The notes: generated by a model from the letters alone, not told the origin. DNA of 64,000 nt from Parascardovia denticolens DSM 10105 = JCM 12538 (GCF_001042675.1 NZ_AP012333.1:930001-994000), one strand, 5' to 3'; shown: positions 44,309-54,157, numbered from the stretch's first letter. Numbers and translations are program-made.

Positions 44309-44890
44309 TCAGGCTGGCATGCTGAAAAGCGAGGAGATCGGATGGCCGGAGATCCGGTCGAATCCGTCGAGCCCATCCAGTCTCATGACGAAACTGAAGC
44401 CGACGACCGAGCAATCGATGGATTCGAAGAGTTTCATGGCCGCCCAGGCGGTGCCGCCGGTGGCGACCAGGTCGTCCAGAATCAGCACCCGGGAGTTGGG
44501 CTTGATGATGTCACGCTCGATCTCCATGGTGGCCTTGCCGTACTCCAAGGTGTAGGACTGGCGGATGACCGGAGGGGGAAGCTTGCCGGCCTTGCGGACG
44601 GCGATGAACCCCTTGCCCAGTTTCTGCGCCAGGAGGGTACCCAAAAGGAAGCCCCGGGCCTCCAATCCTGCCACATAGTCGAAATCGTCCGGATCCACAG
44701 GCAGGGAGGCGACGGTGGCATCAACCAGGATGTTGAGCCCGCAGGCGTCGGCGAAAACCGGCATGAAATCGCGGAAAAGCACCCCTTCCGTCGGGAATCC
44801 GGGGATAGTGCGGATCAAGGATCCCAGATATTTGGCATCCTCCTGGGAGACGCCTTTCACATCATCGAGATTGATGTCGTTGGTGGTCAT
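44309..44890 (-). CDS. apt: Adenine phosphoribosyltransferase
   Basis: 193-residue purine salvage enzyme making AMP from adenine and PRPP. The PRPP-binding motif is 'VLILDDLVATGGTAWA' (135-150). 'GLEARGFLLG' and 'RKAGKLPPPV' are typical of Apt. AAGGA precedes the ATG. It lies between yajC and perM on the same strand. Confidence 0.95.
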   Translation of the reverse strand: MTTNDINLDDVKGVSQEDAKYLGSLIRTIPGFPTEGVLFRDFMPVFADACGLNILVDATVASLPVDPDDFDYVAGLEARGFLLGTLLAQKLGKGFIAVRKAGKLPPPVIRQSYTLEYGKATMEIERDIIKPNSRVLILDDLVATGGTAWAAMKLFESIDCSVVGFSFVMRLDGLDGFDRISGHPISSLFSMPA

Positions 44891-44944
44891 GTTCGTCCTT
44901 GTCTATCTCTGTCTTCGATTATGTCCGTGTCTGTGGCCGTACCG

Positions 44945-45493
44945 TTAATTTTCCTGGGCTGGCCGCTCATAAGGGACCTGCTCCGCTCCGGACCCGGCCA
45001 GGTCGGCTGAATCAAAAGAGCCGGCGGCGGGAGCTGGAGAGGCGGCCGCACCGGTCTGTTCGGAGGAAGCGACGTTTTCAGGGGTTTCAGGAGTGACGCT
45101 CTCGGAAGAATCGGAAGAATCGGCGGTCTCGGACTGGTCAGCCAAAGGATTGCCGTTTTCATCCACCTCGTCGTCGGAAACATAAGCCGGACGGATCGGG
45201 GGCTCGGTGATGGCCTGGATGCGCCACTTGGACAGGGAACCTTCGGAGTCGATGACGACCTCATCATGTTCCAAATCCACGGAATGCACGGTGCCCAGCA
45301 GGCCGCCGACAGTGGCGACGGGGTCCCCTTCCTTCAAAGTCTGGCGGAAATCCTGCACTTGGGACTGCTGTTTCTTCTGTTTGCGGGAGGTCCATACCAT
45401 CAGGCCGATCATGGCTATCAGGAGGATAATCATGAAGAGCATGGACGAGCCCGCTCCGGAATTGGACGCTTTGGCGGCGGAGAGAATAATCAT
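44945..45493 (-). CDS. yajC: Preprotein translocase subunit YajC
   Basis: 182 residues. An N-terminal membrane helix (about 18-34) is followed by the YajC domain ('LKEGDPVATVGGLLGTVHSV') and a long acidic, serine/proline-rich tail (about 100-182). It is an accessory subunit of the SecDF-YajC complex; secD and secF are not in this window. Start at ATG 45493 is set by AAGGAG 6 nt upstream; the longer frame is upstream sequence. Located next to ruvB as in many bacteria. Confidence 0.93.
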   Translation of the reverse strand: MIILSAAKASNSGAGSSMLFMIILLIAMIGLMVWTSRKQKKQQSQVQDFRQTLKEGDPVATVGGLLGTVHSVDLEHDEVVIDSEGSLSKWRIQAITEPPIRPAYVSDDEVDENGNPLADQSETADSSDSSESVTPETPENVASSEQTGAAASPAPAAGSFDSADLAGSGAEQVPYERPAQEN

Positions 45494-45607
45494 GAAAAGC
45501 TCCTTAGCTAATCCTTGTTTTTTCCATCTATGACAGGCCACTGAGGCCCGGAAGCCTTGAAAGCCATGATTTGCAAGGGCTTTCAGCTTGTCGGCCGGTT
45601 TATAAGT

Positions 45608-46708
45608 CTAGAACAGACTTGTGACATCCCCCGCTGTCTGTTCCGGGGGCTGCAGGCCGAGATGCTTCCAGGCCCGGTCCGTGGCGGCGCGGCCACGGGG
45701 GGTCCTCACCAGGAAGCCTTCACGGACCAAGTAAGGCTCGCAGACCGTTTCCACGGTCTCGGCCTCTTCCCCCACCATGGCCGACAGGTTGTTGAGGCCG
45801 ACCGGTCCGCCTTTGAACTGCTTGCACAGGGCGGTGAGCACGGCGATATCCAGCCGGTCCAGGCCTTCCTTGTCGATCTGATAAAGTTCCAGAGCATCGA
45901 TGACGGCCTCGGCGTCGATGGTCTCCAGACCATGGACGATCCCCCAGTCCCTGACCCGTCGTAGGAGACGGTTGGCCACCCGGGGGGTGCCCCGGGAGCG
46001 GAGGGCCAGCTCGCGGGTCGCCTGGTCGTCGATCGTCATATTGAGGACAAGGGCCGACCTCTTGATCAGACGTTCCAACTCCGATTTGGGGTAATAATCC
46101 AGGTGGGCGGTGAAGCCGAACCGGGCCCGCAGAGGGGAAGGAAGCATGCCTTCCCTGGTCGTGGCTCCGATGGCCGTGAACCGGGGCAGGGTCAGAGGGA
46201 TGGAAGAGGCCCCTGGCCCCTTCCCGACCATGACATCCACCCGGAAATCCTCCATGGCTATGTACAGAAGCTCTTCGGCCGCCCGAGGCAGGCGATGGAT
46301 CTCATCGATGAAGAGGACCTCCCCTTCATCCAAGGAACTGAGGATGGAAGCCAGGTCCCCGGCATGCTGGATGGCCGGGCCCGAAGTGACGCGGATGGGG
46401 ACGCCGAGCTCTTTGGCGACGATCATGGACAGGGTGGTCTTTCCCAAGCCGGGAGGACCGGCCAGAAGGATATGATCCGGCGGCACCCCCCTCTTCTGGG
46501 CCGCCTGTAGGAAAAGACCCAGCTGGGCCTTCAGCTGCGGCTGTCCGATGAAAGTATCGAGGGTCGCCGGACGCAACTCCTCATCGCTGACCCGGTCTTC
46601 CTCTTGGGGTTGGGCGGAAATGACCCGCAGGGACTCTTCCTGGGCGTCCGCGTTGTCAGCTCTCGAAGCCCAAGGGTCCGCCTGAGCCTGTGGAAAATCG
46701 TCATTCAT
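45608..46708 (-). CDS. ruvB: Holliday junction branch migration helicase RuvB
   Basis: 366-residue AAA+ motor that drives branch migration with RuvA. Walker A 'GPPGLGKT' is at 84-91, Walker B 'LFIDEIHR', the 'GATTREGML' sensor region, and the C-terminal winged helix ('[18 protein letters not shown]'). The order ruvC-ruvA-ruvB on the minus strand is conventional. The ATG is 21 bp after ruvA. Confidence 0.96.
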   Translation of the reverse strand: MNDDFPQAQADPWASRADNADAQEESLRVISAQPQEEDRVSDEELRPATLDTFIGQPQLKAQLGLFLQAAQKRGVPPDHILLAGPPGLGKTTLSMIVAKELGVPIRVTSGPAIQHAGDLASILSSLDEGEVLFIDEIHRLPRAAEELLYIAMEDFRVDVMVGKGPGASSIPLTLPRFTAIGATTREGMLPSPLRARFGFTAHLDYYPKSELERLIKRSALVLNMTIDDQATRELALRSRGTPRVANRLLRRVRDWGIVHGLETIDAEAVIDALELYQIDKEGLDRLDIAVLTALCKQFKGGPVGLNNLSAMVGEEAETVETVCEPYLVREGFLVRTPRGRAATDRAWKHLGLQPPEQTAGDVTSLF

Positions 46709-46729
46709 GTTATCACTGGTCTCCTCGCT

Positions 46730-47353
46730 TTATCGGCCCCGGTCCAAATCGCTCAAAGCCTTGCGGAGCACCTGGGGAATCTGCCCGGCGGTCAAAGGAG
46801 CCGTCAGACTCAACTGGCCCAGGGCCTCCATCGTGGCCTGGTAGGCGTCCCGCCGTTGCCATCCCAAAGAAGACAAGCCTTGGATGACCTGGTCCACCGA
46901 AGAGTCCAGCCCGCCTTCCTCTACCCGGGAGGCCGGAGCCTCATCCAGAGAGGAGAAATCGACCGAGCCATGAAGCTCCAGAATGATCTTCTGGGCCCCC
47001 TTCTTCCCGACCCCTGGGGCCCGGGTCAAAGCGGTCACGTCGTTGTCATGGATGGCCTTCCCCAACTCTTCCGGGGAAAGGGTGGATAGGATGGCCATGG
47101 CGGCCTTGGGCCCTACCCCGCTCACCTTCTGCAACTGGGTGAACAAGGTCTTCGATGAAGCGGACAGGAAACCATACAAGGCGATGGCGTCCTGGGAAAC
47201 GGTCATGACTGTGAGGATCCGCTCATGCCCTCCGGCGTGCAGACCGGCCAGATCCCGGGCGGGCATGCGAAGGCTGAAACCGATCCCGTTGACGTCCAGC
47301 AGAAGGCCGTCCGCGCTGACGGAAAGCACGTCGCCTTCAAGGCTTCCGATCAT
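46730..47353 (-). CDS. ruvA: Holliday junction branch migration protein RuvA
   Basis: 207 residues. Domain I ('MIGSLEGDVLSVSADGLLL') binds DNA. Domain II has the two helix-hairpin-helix motifs ('VSGVGPKAAMAIL', 'APGVGKKGAQKIILEL'). Domain III ('VIQGLSSLGWQRRDAYQAT') contacts RuvB. GAGG lies 5 nt before the ATG. A perfect LexA-type palindrome lies 15 bp upstream. Confidence 0.95.
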   Translation of the reverse strand: MIGSLEGDVLSVSADGLLLDVNGIGFSLRMPARDLAGLHAGGHERILTVMTVSQDAIALYGFLSASSKTLFTQLQKVSGVGPKAAMAILSTLSPEELGKAIHDNDVTALTRAPGVGKKGAQKIILELHGSVDFSSLDEAPASRVEEGGLDSSVDQVIQGLSSLGWQRRDAYQATMEALGQLSLTAPLTAGQIPQVLRKALSDLDRGR

Positions 47354-47368
47354 GATATCCTCACTTTA

Positions 47369-47384
47369 TCGAACGTATGTTCGA
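47369..47384. promoter_or_regulatory. LexA (SOS) box upstream of ruvAB
   Basis: A perfect 16-bp palindrome TCGAAC-GTAT-GTTCGA, an exact match to the Gram-positive and actinobacterial SOS core CGAAC-N4-GTTCG. It fits exactly into the 36-bp gap between the ruvC stop and the ruvA start, so it would control ruvA-ruvB from an internal promoter. Confidence 0.75.
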
Positions 47385-47389
47385 ATATC

Positions 47390-47968
47390 TTACATATCGC
47401 GGCGGACACCGCGCTTGCCGCTCTTTTGCAAGGCTTGGACCCATTGTTTCTGAGCCGCGGTCAGGTGCCCCTCCCTTTCCCCGCCTTGGATGGCCCCTTC
47501 AGGGCGTAAGGCGTGGCAGATGGCCAAGGCCAGGGAATCGGCGGCGTCGGGAGGGGACGGAGGGGCGTTGAGGGAAAGGATCTTGGCCACCATGGTCTGC
47601 ACTTGGGCCTTATCCGCCTTACCGTTGCCGGTTACCGCCAGCTTGGCCTCGGTCGGGGTGTGCAGGGAGACCGGAATCCCCCTTTGGGCGGCCGCCACCA
47701 TGGCCAGGCCAGCGGCTTGGGCCGTTCCCAGGACCGTGTTGCGGTTCTCCTGGGCGAAGACGCGCTCGATGGAGACCACGTCCGGCAGATACGCGTCCAT
47801 ATGGGCGCATAGGCCATTGAAGATGGTCAGCAGACGGGCGTCCTGAGGCTGGTGAGGGTCGGATCGGACCACATCCACATGAATGAAAGAAAGCCGGCGA
47901 GAAGGGCCGGCTTCGATGATGCCGACCCCGCAGCGCGTCAGCCCGGGGTCAACTCCACAAATGATCAT
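47390..47968 (-). CDS. ruvC: Crossover junction endodeoxyribonuclease RuvC
   Basis: 192-residue Holliday-junction resolvase. Catalytic acidic residues are visible: D7 in '[12 protein letters not shown]', E68 in 'VSIERVF', and D141/D144 in 'PPDAADSLA'. The ribosome-binding site is weak (GGAGAG about 16 nt upstream). It follows yebC by 29 bp and may be expressed separately from ruvAB, given the SOS box after it. Confidence 0.95.
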   Translation of the reverse strand: MIICGVDPGLTRCGVGIIEAGPSRRLSFIHVDVVRSDPHQPQDARLLTIFNGLCAHMDAYLPDVVSIERVFAQENRNTVLGTAQAAGLAMVAAAQRGIPVSLHTPTEAKLAVTGNGKADKAQVQTMVAKILSLNAPPSPPDAADSLALAICHALRPEGAIQGGEREGHLTAAQKQWVQALQKSGKRGVRRDM

Positions 47969-47997
47969 AAGCGGGAAAGGCTCTCCGTCTTATCGGT

Positions 47998-48756
47998 TCA
48001 CTCGTCCTCTTCCAGCTGCTGCATCACTTCGTCCGAAGCGGTCCAAGCGGCGGAGATGTCCTGGACGTCATCCAGGTCGTCCAAGGCGTCGATCAGGCGG
48101 GTCACCTTTTTGGCCCCTTCCAAGTCCAGCTCGACGGAGTTGAGGGGAACCAAGGTGGTTTCAGCGGAATCGTAGTCGAAACCGGCATCCTGGATGGCCT
48201 TGCGCACATCGACCACCGTGGAGGGGTCGGTGGTGACCAGATAGAAGTCGCCCTTATCTTCCACATCATCGGCCCCGGCCTCTGCCGCGGTCTCGAAGAG
48301 GGAGTCGAAGTCCACGTCTTTGGCCGGGACTTCGATCTGACCTTGACGGTGGAAGTTGAAGCTGACGGAACCGTTTTCGGCCAAAGACCCGCCGTTCTTG
48401 GACAGGGTGGAGCGCACGTCGGCGGCAGCCCGGTTCCGGTTGTCGGTCAGGCACTGGATGATCAGGCCGATGCCGCCGGGGGCGTAACCTTCGTAAACGA
48501 TCTCCTCGTAGTTGGCGCCGCCGGCCTCTTCGCCAGAGCCACGCTTGACCGCACGGGTGATGTTGTCCGCGGGGACGGAGCTCTTCTTGGCCTTGACGAT
48601 GGCGTCGTAGAGGGTCGGATTGCCATTGGGGTCCCCGCCGCCAGTACGGGCGGCGATTTCGATGTTCTTGATCAGCTTGGCGAAGAGCTTGCCACGCTTG
48701 GCATCGATGGCGGCCTTCTTATTCTTGGTGGTAGCCCACTTGGAATGTCCTGACAT
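47998..48756 (-). CDS. yebC: YebC/PmpR-family protein
   Basis: 252 residues from ATG 48756, preceded by AGGAG. The family start 'MSGHSKWATTKNKKAAID' is unmistakable, and 'NPTLYDAIVKAKKSSVPADN' follows. Members were long annotated as transcriptional regulators; recent work ties some to easing ribosome stalling at proline stretches. It sits upstream of ruvC, the common arrangement. Confidence 0.95.
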   Translation of the reverse strand: MSGHSKWATTKNKKAAIDAKRGKLFAKLIKNIEIAARTGGGDPNGNPTLYDAIVKAKKSSVPADNITRAVKRGSGEEAGGANYEEIVYEGYAPGGIGLIIQCLTDNRNRAAADVRSTLSKNGGSLAENGSVSFNFHRQGQIEVPAKDVDFDSLFETAAEAGADDVEDKGDFYLVTTDPSTVVDVRKAIQDAGFDYDSAETTLVPLNSVELDLEGAKKVTRLIDALDDLDDVQDISAAWTASDEVMQQLEEDE

Positions 48757-48836
48757 AATTCTCCTGACGATTGCTCGGCATGTCATTAAACGTCTCGATT
48801 TTATGCGCCAGTTCAGACATCAAGCCTTCGGTAAAA

Positions 48837-50048
48837 TCAACAATACCGCCGATAAATGCCTTCTATCCGGTCTGCGATGGTCGACCAGTCGAAGTCCTGG
48901 GACCGGGTCTTCTCCCGGGCCACCAAGCCCTGACGCAGGTCCTGGTCGGCAAGGAGGGTGAGGATTTCCCCGCCTAGGCTGCCGGCGTCCTCGTTGGTGA
49001 AAAGACGGGCGGAGCGGCCCTCCTGACTTACATCCCGGAAGGCCTCCAAGTCCGAAGCGACGAGGGGACAACCGGCCGCCATGGCCTCGGCCAGGACGAT
49101 CCCGAAGCTCTCCCCTCCCCTTTGCGGGGCCACATAGACGGAGAGGCTGCGGTAGAAACGGGCCTTGTCCTCATCGCTGATCCGCCCCAGGAATTCCACA
49201 TGGGGGGTCAGATCGACCCCCGCTTCTTTGCCCACTTGACGCAGGACCTTCTCAGCCGCCTCTCGCCCGTCCCCGGCGCAAAGGAAGCGGGCCTGGGGGT
49301 AAAGGGCCAGAACGCCAGGCATGCTGCGGGCGAAGACGTCGAACCCCTTTCTGTTTTCGTTCATCCGTCCCAAAAAGCCGATCGTCGGCGCCTGAGCGGT
49401 CCCCTCCCACTCCGGTCGGGCTTGGGCCTGGGAGTAGAAGGAGCAGTGAATCCCGTTGGGGATGACGACTCGCTCGATGGAGGGGTCCAAGTAGTGGGTG
49501 GCGATTCTCTGGGCCGAGGGGGAAACGAAGATGGCCTCCTTCACGGAAAGGAGCCATCGGCGCAGGTACCTTTCGCAGACCTTGAGGGCCACCGGGTATT
49601 CCTCGAAGGAGGTGTGGAAGGTCGCGACGACGGGAGGATGGCGGTAGCCTTTGAAGAAGACCTTGTGGGAGAGGCTGGGGATTTCCGGCTCATGCAGGTG
49701 GAGGATGTCGAAATGCCCTTGGTCCACCCAGCGACGGACCGTATTCCCAATGAAGCCGAAGTAGGAGATATGGGCAACGGAACCGTTGTAGGGGAAGGCG
49801 AAAGAGGTATTGGTGGTCTCCACCCACAGGGGCATGTCCTTGGTCCGGCGGCCGGGGGCCAGGACGGACACCTGATGCCCCCGCGAACGCAGTTCTTCGG
49901 AGAACTCCTTCACATGGGCCTGCACCCCGCCCGGGGTCTCGAAGGAGTATGGGCAGATGATCCCTATGCGCAAAGGGCGCTGATCGGTGGTCATAGGGGT
50001 CCCGGGGATCTTCCCCTCATCGCGCCCAGTTTGAGGAAGTACGGTCAT
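48837..50048 (-). CDS. pimA: Phosphatidylinositol alpha-mannosyltransferase PimA-like (GT4)
   Basis: 403 residues from ATG 50048, which has AAAGGA 6 nt upstream (ATG 49994 is a second possibility). GT-B glycosyltransferase: 'ICPYSFETPGGVQAHV' N-terminal loop, 'HLHEPEIPSLS' and the GT4 E-x7-E motif in 'RGGESFGIVLAEAMAAG'. With the upstream acyltransferase and PIP synthase it reproduces the mycobacterial pgsA1-Rv2611c-pimA order. It probably adds the first mannose to phosphatidylinositol at the inner leaflet. Confidence 0.9.
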   Translation of the reverse strand: MTVLPQTGRDEGKIPGTPMTTDQRPLRIGIICPYSFETPGGVQAHVKEFSEELRSRGHQVSVLAPGRRTKDMPLWVETTNTSFAFPYNGSVAHISYFGFIGNTVRRWVDQGHFDILHLHEPEIPSLSHKVFFKGYRHPPVVATFHTSFEEYPVALKVCERYLRRWLLSVKEAIFVSPSAQRIATHYLDPSIERVVIPNGIHCSFYSQAQARPEWEGTAQAPTIGFLGRMNENRKGFDVFARSMPGVLALYPQARFLCAGDGREAAEKVLRQVGKEAGVDLTPHVEFLGRISDEDKARFYRSLSVYVAPQRGGESFGIVLAEAMAAGCPLVASDLEAFRDVSQEGRSARLFTNEDAGSLGGEILTLLADQDLRQGLVAREKTRSQDFDWSTIADRIEGIYRRYC

Positions 50049-50135
50049 GGAAGGTCCTTTCCACCGTGAGGAAGCCGGTTTCATCCGGGATGATCCGCGC
50101 CTTCGCCGGTTCGGGCGCTTCCCCGGTCGCATTCT

Positions 50136-51125
50136 TCATTCATTGTAAGGCTTTTTCGGGATTCCCGAGAGGCGGGAGTGGTCGAGGTCTTCCCAGAAGA
50201 TGGGCTGGAGCATATGCCAGTCCTGAGGATGTCGGGCCAGATCTGCCGAATAGATACGGGCCCATTCCCGACTGACGGCGACGATGGCCTGCTGCCGCTC
50301 TTCCGGGTCTTCCAGACGGAAGCCCCTCCAGAAGGAGGGGTCGATCTTCCCCGAAATCAGCAGGACGTAACCCCAACGGCTATGGGCGGCCGCCTTGCGC
50401 CGACCGGTCAGCCTTTCCCGGTAGATGTTGACCACATAGAGGGGAAGGCCGCAATCGATGGCCAAGGTCGCGGGGCCGCGGGCGATGCGGATGCGGGAAT
50501 CGAAGAAGTCGACGAAGATCCCATGATGGGAAAGGTCCCTATCGGCCAGCAGGGGGACAAGGATATGCCTGCCAGACATCTCATCCTTCAACTTATTTAT
50601 CAAATGAGTATCCCCGCTCGTGTAGAGGGTCATCCCCAGCTCTCGCCGGATGGAGACGAAAGTCTCCAAAAGCCGGGGATTGGAGAGCTTCTCCGCAACC
50701 GTCGCCACCGGGGCCACATGCTTCTTGCACCAGACCGCGGCGTAATCCCAATTCCCTTCATGCCCCAAAGCCCCGGGGAAAGACGAAAGGACCGGCTGCC
50801 GCATGATGTCGTCGGCGTACGGTCCGGCTATCCGCACCCGGGCGTCCAACTCTTCCTGGGACCGGGCCCTGATGGTCATGGCTTCGGCGAAATAGGCGAA
50901 ATACGACTGCAAGCCTTGAAAGGACAGGGGGCGGATACGGCGCCGGGACCGTTCCCTCTCCCCTAGTCCCGCCTGGGTATGGGCCAGGTTCCTCTCCAAC
51001 TGCCTGGCCTGGGGCAGGTCGAAAAGCCAGAGGAAGAAGGCGATGACAGCGAAGAGGGAACGGACCAGGCCCTCCGGCAACCGATGAGCGTTGGCGGCGA
51101 TGAAAAGAAGGAATCGATCCTGCAT
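50136..51125 (-). CDS. Phosphatidylinositol mannoside acyltransferase (LpxL/HtrB-like)
   Basis: 329-residue lysophospholipid-acyltransferase-type enzyme. One N-terminal hydrophobic segment ('LFAVIAFFLWLFDLP') and the catalytic H-x4-D motif in 'GHEGNWD' (H122, D127) are visible, followed by the 'MSGRHILVPLLADRDLS' region. By synteny with Rv2611c (PatA) it should acylate the mannose of PIM1 or PIM2. The start ATG 51125 has no evident ribosome-binding site but is 22 bp after the pgsA stop. Confidence 0.88.
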   Translation of the reverse strand: MQDRFLLFIAANAHRLPEGLVRSLFAVIAFFLWLFDLPQARQLERNLAHTQAGLGERERSRRRIRPLSFQGLQSYFAYFAEAMTIRARSQEELDARVRIAGPYADDIMRQPVLSSFPGALGHEGNWDYAAVWCKKHVAPVATVAEKLSNPRLLETFVSIRRELGMTLYTSGDTHLINKLKDEMSGRHILVPLLADRDLSHHGIFVDFFDSRIRIARGPATLAIDCGLPLYVVNIYRERLTGRRKAAAHSRWGYVLLISGKIDPSFWRGFRLEDPEERQQAIVAVSREWARIYSADLARHPQDWHMLQPIFWEDLDHSRLSGIPKKPYNE

Positions 51126-51147
51126 GGCTGACCCGTGCCGAGAAATC

Positions 51148-51786
51148 CTACATATGCTTGGTCAGGCCGGCCTCGCGGGCCTGCAGGTAGACGGTCCGCA
51201 GCCTTTGCCAGACGGTGATCAGGCCGAGGAGGGCCAACAAGGCCAGGAAAAGGGCCATGACGGCCACCGGCAGACCCAGGCCGGTCAAGCCCATCCCCAC
51301 CAGGATGATGACCAGGCGGTCCGAGCGGGTGGCGATGCCGTTCTTGGCGTCTAAACCGATGGATTGGGCCCGGGCCCGGACATAGGAAGTGACGAAGGAG
51401 GTCATCATGGCGACCAGGCTGGACCAAAAACCGATCTGGGGCCAGACGGTCCAGAAATCCGGGCGGCGGATCAGGTAGATGATGGCTCCCAAGAGGACGG
51501 CCCAGTCCGCGATGCGGTCCAAGGAGGAATCGAGGAAGGCACCGAAAGCGGTGGCCCCGGTGGTCAAGGCCGCGACGGACCCATCCAGGGAATCGAAGAC
51601 GACCATGATTGTCATCAGGACCACCCCGGGGAAAAGCCAGCCGGTGAAACCGGTCAACAAGGCGAAGACGGTGGTGCCCACCGCCCCGGCGACAGTCACC
51701 ATGTTGGCGGTCACCCCCAAGGCCACCAGCCCCTTGGCGATGGGGCCGATGAGCTTCTTCCACGGGGCTCGAAGCTTTTCAAACAT
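51148..51786 (-). CDS. Phosphatidylinositol phosphate synthase-like CDP-alcohol transferase
   Basis: 212-residue membrane enzyme with about six helices, expected to join CDP-diacylglycerol and inositol phosphate. The CDP-alcohol signature is D65-x2-D68-G69-x2-A72-A73-x8-G82-x3-D86-x3-D90. All four aspartates are kept, but the usual AR dipeptide is AA, unlike the other copy at 22715. AAGGA precedes the ATG. First of the three PIM genes after thrS, as in Rv2612c. Confidence 0.88.
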   Translation of the reverse strand: MFEKLRAPWKKLIGPIAKGLVALGVTANMVTVAGAVGTTVFALLTGFTGWLFPGVVLMTIMVVFDSLDGSVAALTTGATAFGAFLDSSLDRIADWAVLLGAIIYLIRRPDFWTVWPQIGFWSSLVAMMTSFVTSYVRARAQSIGLDAKNGIATRSDRLVIILVGMGLTGLGLPVAVMALFLALLALLGLITVWQRLRTVYLQAREAGLTKHM

Positions 51787-51850
51787 TCTTTTTCCTTGTC
51801 TTCGCTGGCCTATCCTGATTTGGCTCGTCCACCGGGAACCGCGGCAGGGC

Positions 51851-53914
51851 CTAAGCCTGGGCCTTCCGGGCGTCCGTCAGGCCAAGGGTGGAGCGGAAAT
51901 CGTAGGCGCCGTTGACCTGGGCATGGGAGTCGATCGCCTCTGTGATCCAGGCGATGGCCTGGTCGGCGGGGACTCCGTTCAGCTGGCTTCCGTCGCGGAA
52001 ACGGAAGCTGACCGCTCCCTTCTCCCGGTCTTCATCGCCCACGATGAGGATGAAGGGGACCTTGGACTTGGAAGCGTTGCGGATCTTCTTGCCGAAGCGG
52101 TCGTCGGAGGCGTCGAGCTCGGTACGGACCAGATTCTCATCCAACCGGTCCAAGACCTCCTTGAGGTAATCAAGGCTGGAATCGGCCACGGGGACTCCCA
52201 ACACCTGGGTCGGGGCCAGCCAGGCGGGGAAGGCGCCGGCGTAATGCTCAAGCAGGATGGCGAAGAAGCGTTCGATGGAACCGAACAGGGCGCGGTGGAT
52301 CATCACCGGACGCTGGCGGGAGCCATCAGCCGCGATGTATTCCAGCTGGAAGCGCTCAGGCAGGTTGAAATCGAGCTGAATAGTCGAGACCTGCCAGGTG
52401 CGGCCCAAGGCGTCGCGGGCTTGGACGGAGATCTTGGGACCGTAGAAGGCGGCCCCGCCCGGGTCGTCCACCAGTTCCAGACCGGATTCCTTGGCCACAT
52501 CGGCCAAAGTCTTCGTCGCCTCTTCCCAGATTTCGTCCGAACCGACGAACTTGTGCTCGTCCTTGGTGGACAGCTCCAGGTAGAAGTCGTTGAGGCCGAA
52601 ATCCTTGAGCAGCTGGAGGACGAAGTTCAGCAAGGACTTGAGCTCGTCGCGCATCTGCTCGCGGGTGCAGTAGATGTGGGAATCGTCCTGGGTCAAGCCA
52701 CGCACGCGGGTCAGGCCATGGACGACCCCGGACTTCTCATACCGGTAGACGGTCCCGAACTCGAACAGGCGCAAGGGCAGTTCGCGGTAGGACCTCTGGC
52801 GGGACTTGAAGATCAGGTTATGCATGGGGCAGTTCATGGGCTTCAGGTAATAATCGAAACCTTCGCGAATCACATTGCCATTCTCGTCGCGCTCCTCATC
52901 CAAGCGCATGGGAGGATACATGCCGTCCTTGTACCACTGCAGGTGGCCGGAAGTCTCATACAAGCCGCCCTTGGTGATGTGCGGGGTCTGGACGAAGGAA
53001 TAATGGTTCTTCCTGTGTTGCAGGCGGGAATATTCCTTCATGGCGTTGATGACGGCGGCTCCCTTGGGATGGAAGACGGCCAGACCAGGGCCGATCTCAT
53101 CGGGGAAGGAGAAGAGGTCCATCTCGGCCCCCAGCTTGCGGTGGTCGCGTTTGGCGGCCTCTTCCAGCCGGGCCAGATAGGCCTTCATATCCTCCTTGGA
53201 AGCCCAGGCGGTCCCGTAGATGCGCTGGAGCATGGGGTTCTTCTCACTCCCCCTCCAATAGGCCCCGGCTGTGCGTTCCAGCTTGAAAGCCTTGATATAG
53301 CGGGTATTGGGCAAGTGTGGACCATGGCAGAGGTCGGTCCAGACGACCTTCCCTTCCCGATCCATATTGTCGTACATGGACAATTGTCCTTGGGAGACGC
53401 CGGTGTCTTTGCCCTGATCGATGGCGTTTTCAGCCGAGCAAATCAGTTCCAGTTTATAAGGCTGGTCCGCCTCTTCCTGGCGGGCGGCCTCCTCGGAAAC
53501 GACACGGCGGCGGAAGCTTTGGGAGGACTTGATGATGCGCTGCATGCGCTTTTCGATCTCTTTCAGGTCTTCCGGGGTGAAAGGCCGTTCGACGTCGAAA
53601 TCATAATAGAAACCATTATCGATGACCGGTCCGATGCCCAGCTTGGCGTCAGGATAGATCTCCTGAACGGCCTGAGCCATGACGTGGGTGGCGGAATGCC
53701 TCATAATGGCCAGCCCGTCCTCGGAATCCAGAGCGATGGATTCGACCTTGTCCCCGGCGTGGAGGGGGGCGTAGAGGTCGCGCGGATGACCGTTGATCCG
53801 AACGGCGATGATGTTCTTATCCGATTCGAAGAGTTCGACGCCGGTGGTGGTGTCTTCCACTTCCCTATGCTCTCCATTGACGGTGATGGGAATAAGCGAA
53901 GGTGCCTGTGACAT
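51851..53914 (-). CDS. thrS: Threonyl-tRNA synthetase
   Basis: 687-residue class II synthetase. TGS domain at the N-terminus (about 1-65), editing domain with '[17 protein letters not shown]' (HxxxH), catalytic core with motif 2 '[18 protein letters not shown]' and motif 3 '[16 protein letters not shown]'. The zinc-binding Cys lies in 'PMNCPMHNL'. A C-terminal anticodon-binding domain follows. AAGGA precedes the ATG. It heads the PIM cluster, separated by 64 bp. No T-box leader is evident. Confidence 0.96.
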   Translation of the reverse strand: MSQAPSLIPITVNGEHREVEDTTTGVELFESDKNIIAVRINGHPRDLYAPLHAGDKVESIALDSEDGLAIMRHSATHVMAQAVQEIYPDAKLGIGPVIDNGFYYDFDVERPFTPEDLKEIEKRMQRIIKSSQSFRRRVVSEEAARQEEADQPYKLELICSAENAIDQGKDTGVSQGQLSMYDNMDREGKVVWTDLCHGPHLPNTRYIKAFKLERTAGAYWRGSEKNPMLQRIYGTAWASKEDMKAYLARLEEAAKRDHRKLGAEMDLFSFPDEIGPGLAVFHPKGAAVINAMKEYSRLQHRKNHYSFVQTPHITKGGLYETSGHLQWYKDGMYPPMRLDEERDENGNVIREGFDYYLKPMNCPMHNLIFKSRQRSYRELPLRLFEFGTVYRYEKSGVVHGLTRVRGLTQDDSHIYCTREQMRDELKSLLNFVLQLLKDFGLNDFYLELSTKDEHKFVGSDEIWEEATKTLADVAKESGLELVDDPGGAAFYGPKISVQARDALGRTWQVSTIQLDFNLPERFQLEYIAADGSRQRPVMIHRALFGSIERFFAILLEHYAGAFPAWLAPTQVLGVPVADSSLDYLKEVLDRLDENLVRTELDASDDRFGKKIRNASKSKVPFILIVGDEDREKGAVSFRFRDGSQLNGVPADQAIAWITEAIDSHAQVNGAYDFRSTLGLTDARKAQA

Positions 53915-54058
53915 CTCTTGTCCTTTTCTTTCAGGGTACCGCGTTACTGGTGCGGACCATGGACTTGTTGACCTCTACAGGTTAAAGGCGCATAAGGACA
54001 CCCCGGCCCTGAAGCGAGGACGGGATCGAGTGGTGAAAGCCAAAAGGCAGGCGGTTAC

Positions 54059-54157
54059 GGGATGAGGTGGGATGAGGAAGGAGGATGAAAGATTGGACAG
54101 ATACAGATACAAACGGAAAAAGAAAGAAGAGGAAAGAGAAAAGGGAATCCAAGAAAG
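54059..54157. other. Purine-rich (plus strand) tract between thrS and tRNA-Val
   Basis: About 100 bp strongly biased to A and G on the plus strand, with an uninterrupted homopurine run at 54115-54147 (33 nt). On the minus strand this is the polypyrimidine trailer directly downstream of the tRNA-Val 3' end and lies in the thrS leader region. Confidence 0.6.

Noticed and set aside
51479-53911. 810-codon plus-strand frame opposite pgsA and thrS
   Set aside because: It is the antisense of thrS and PIP synthase, a usual by-product of G+C-rich codon bias.
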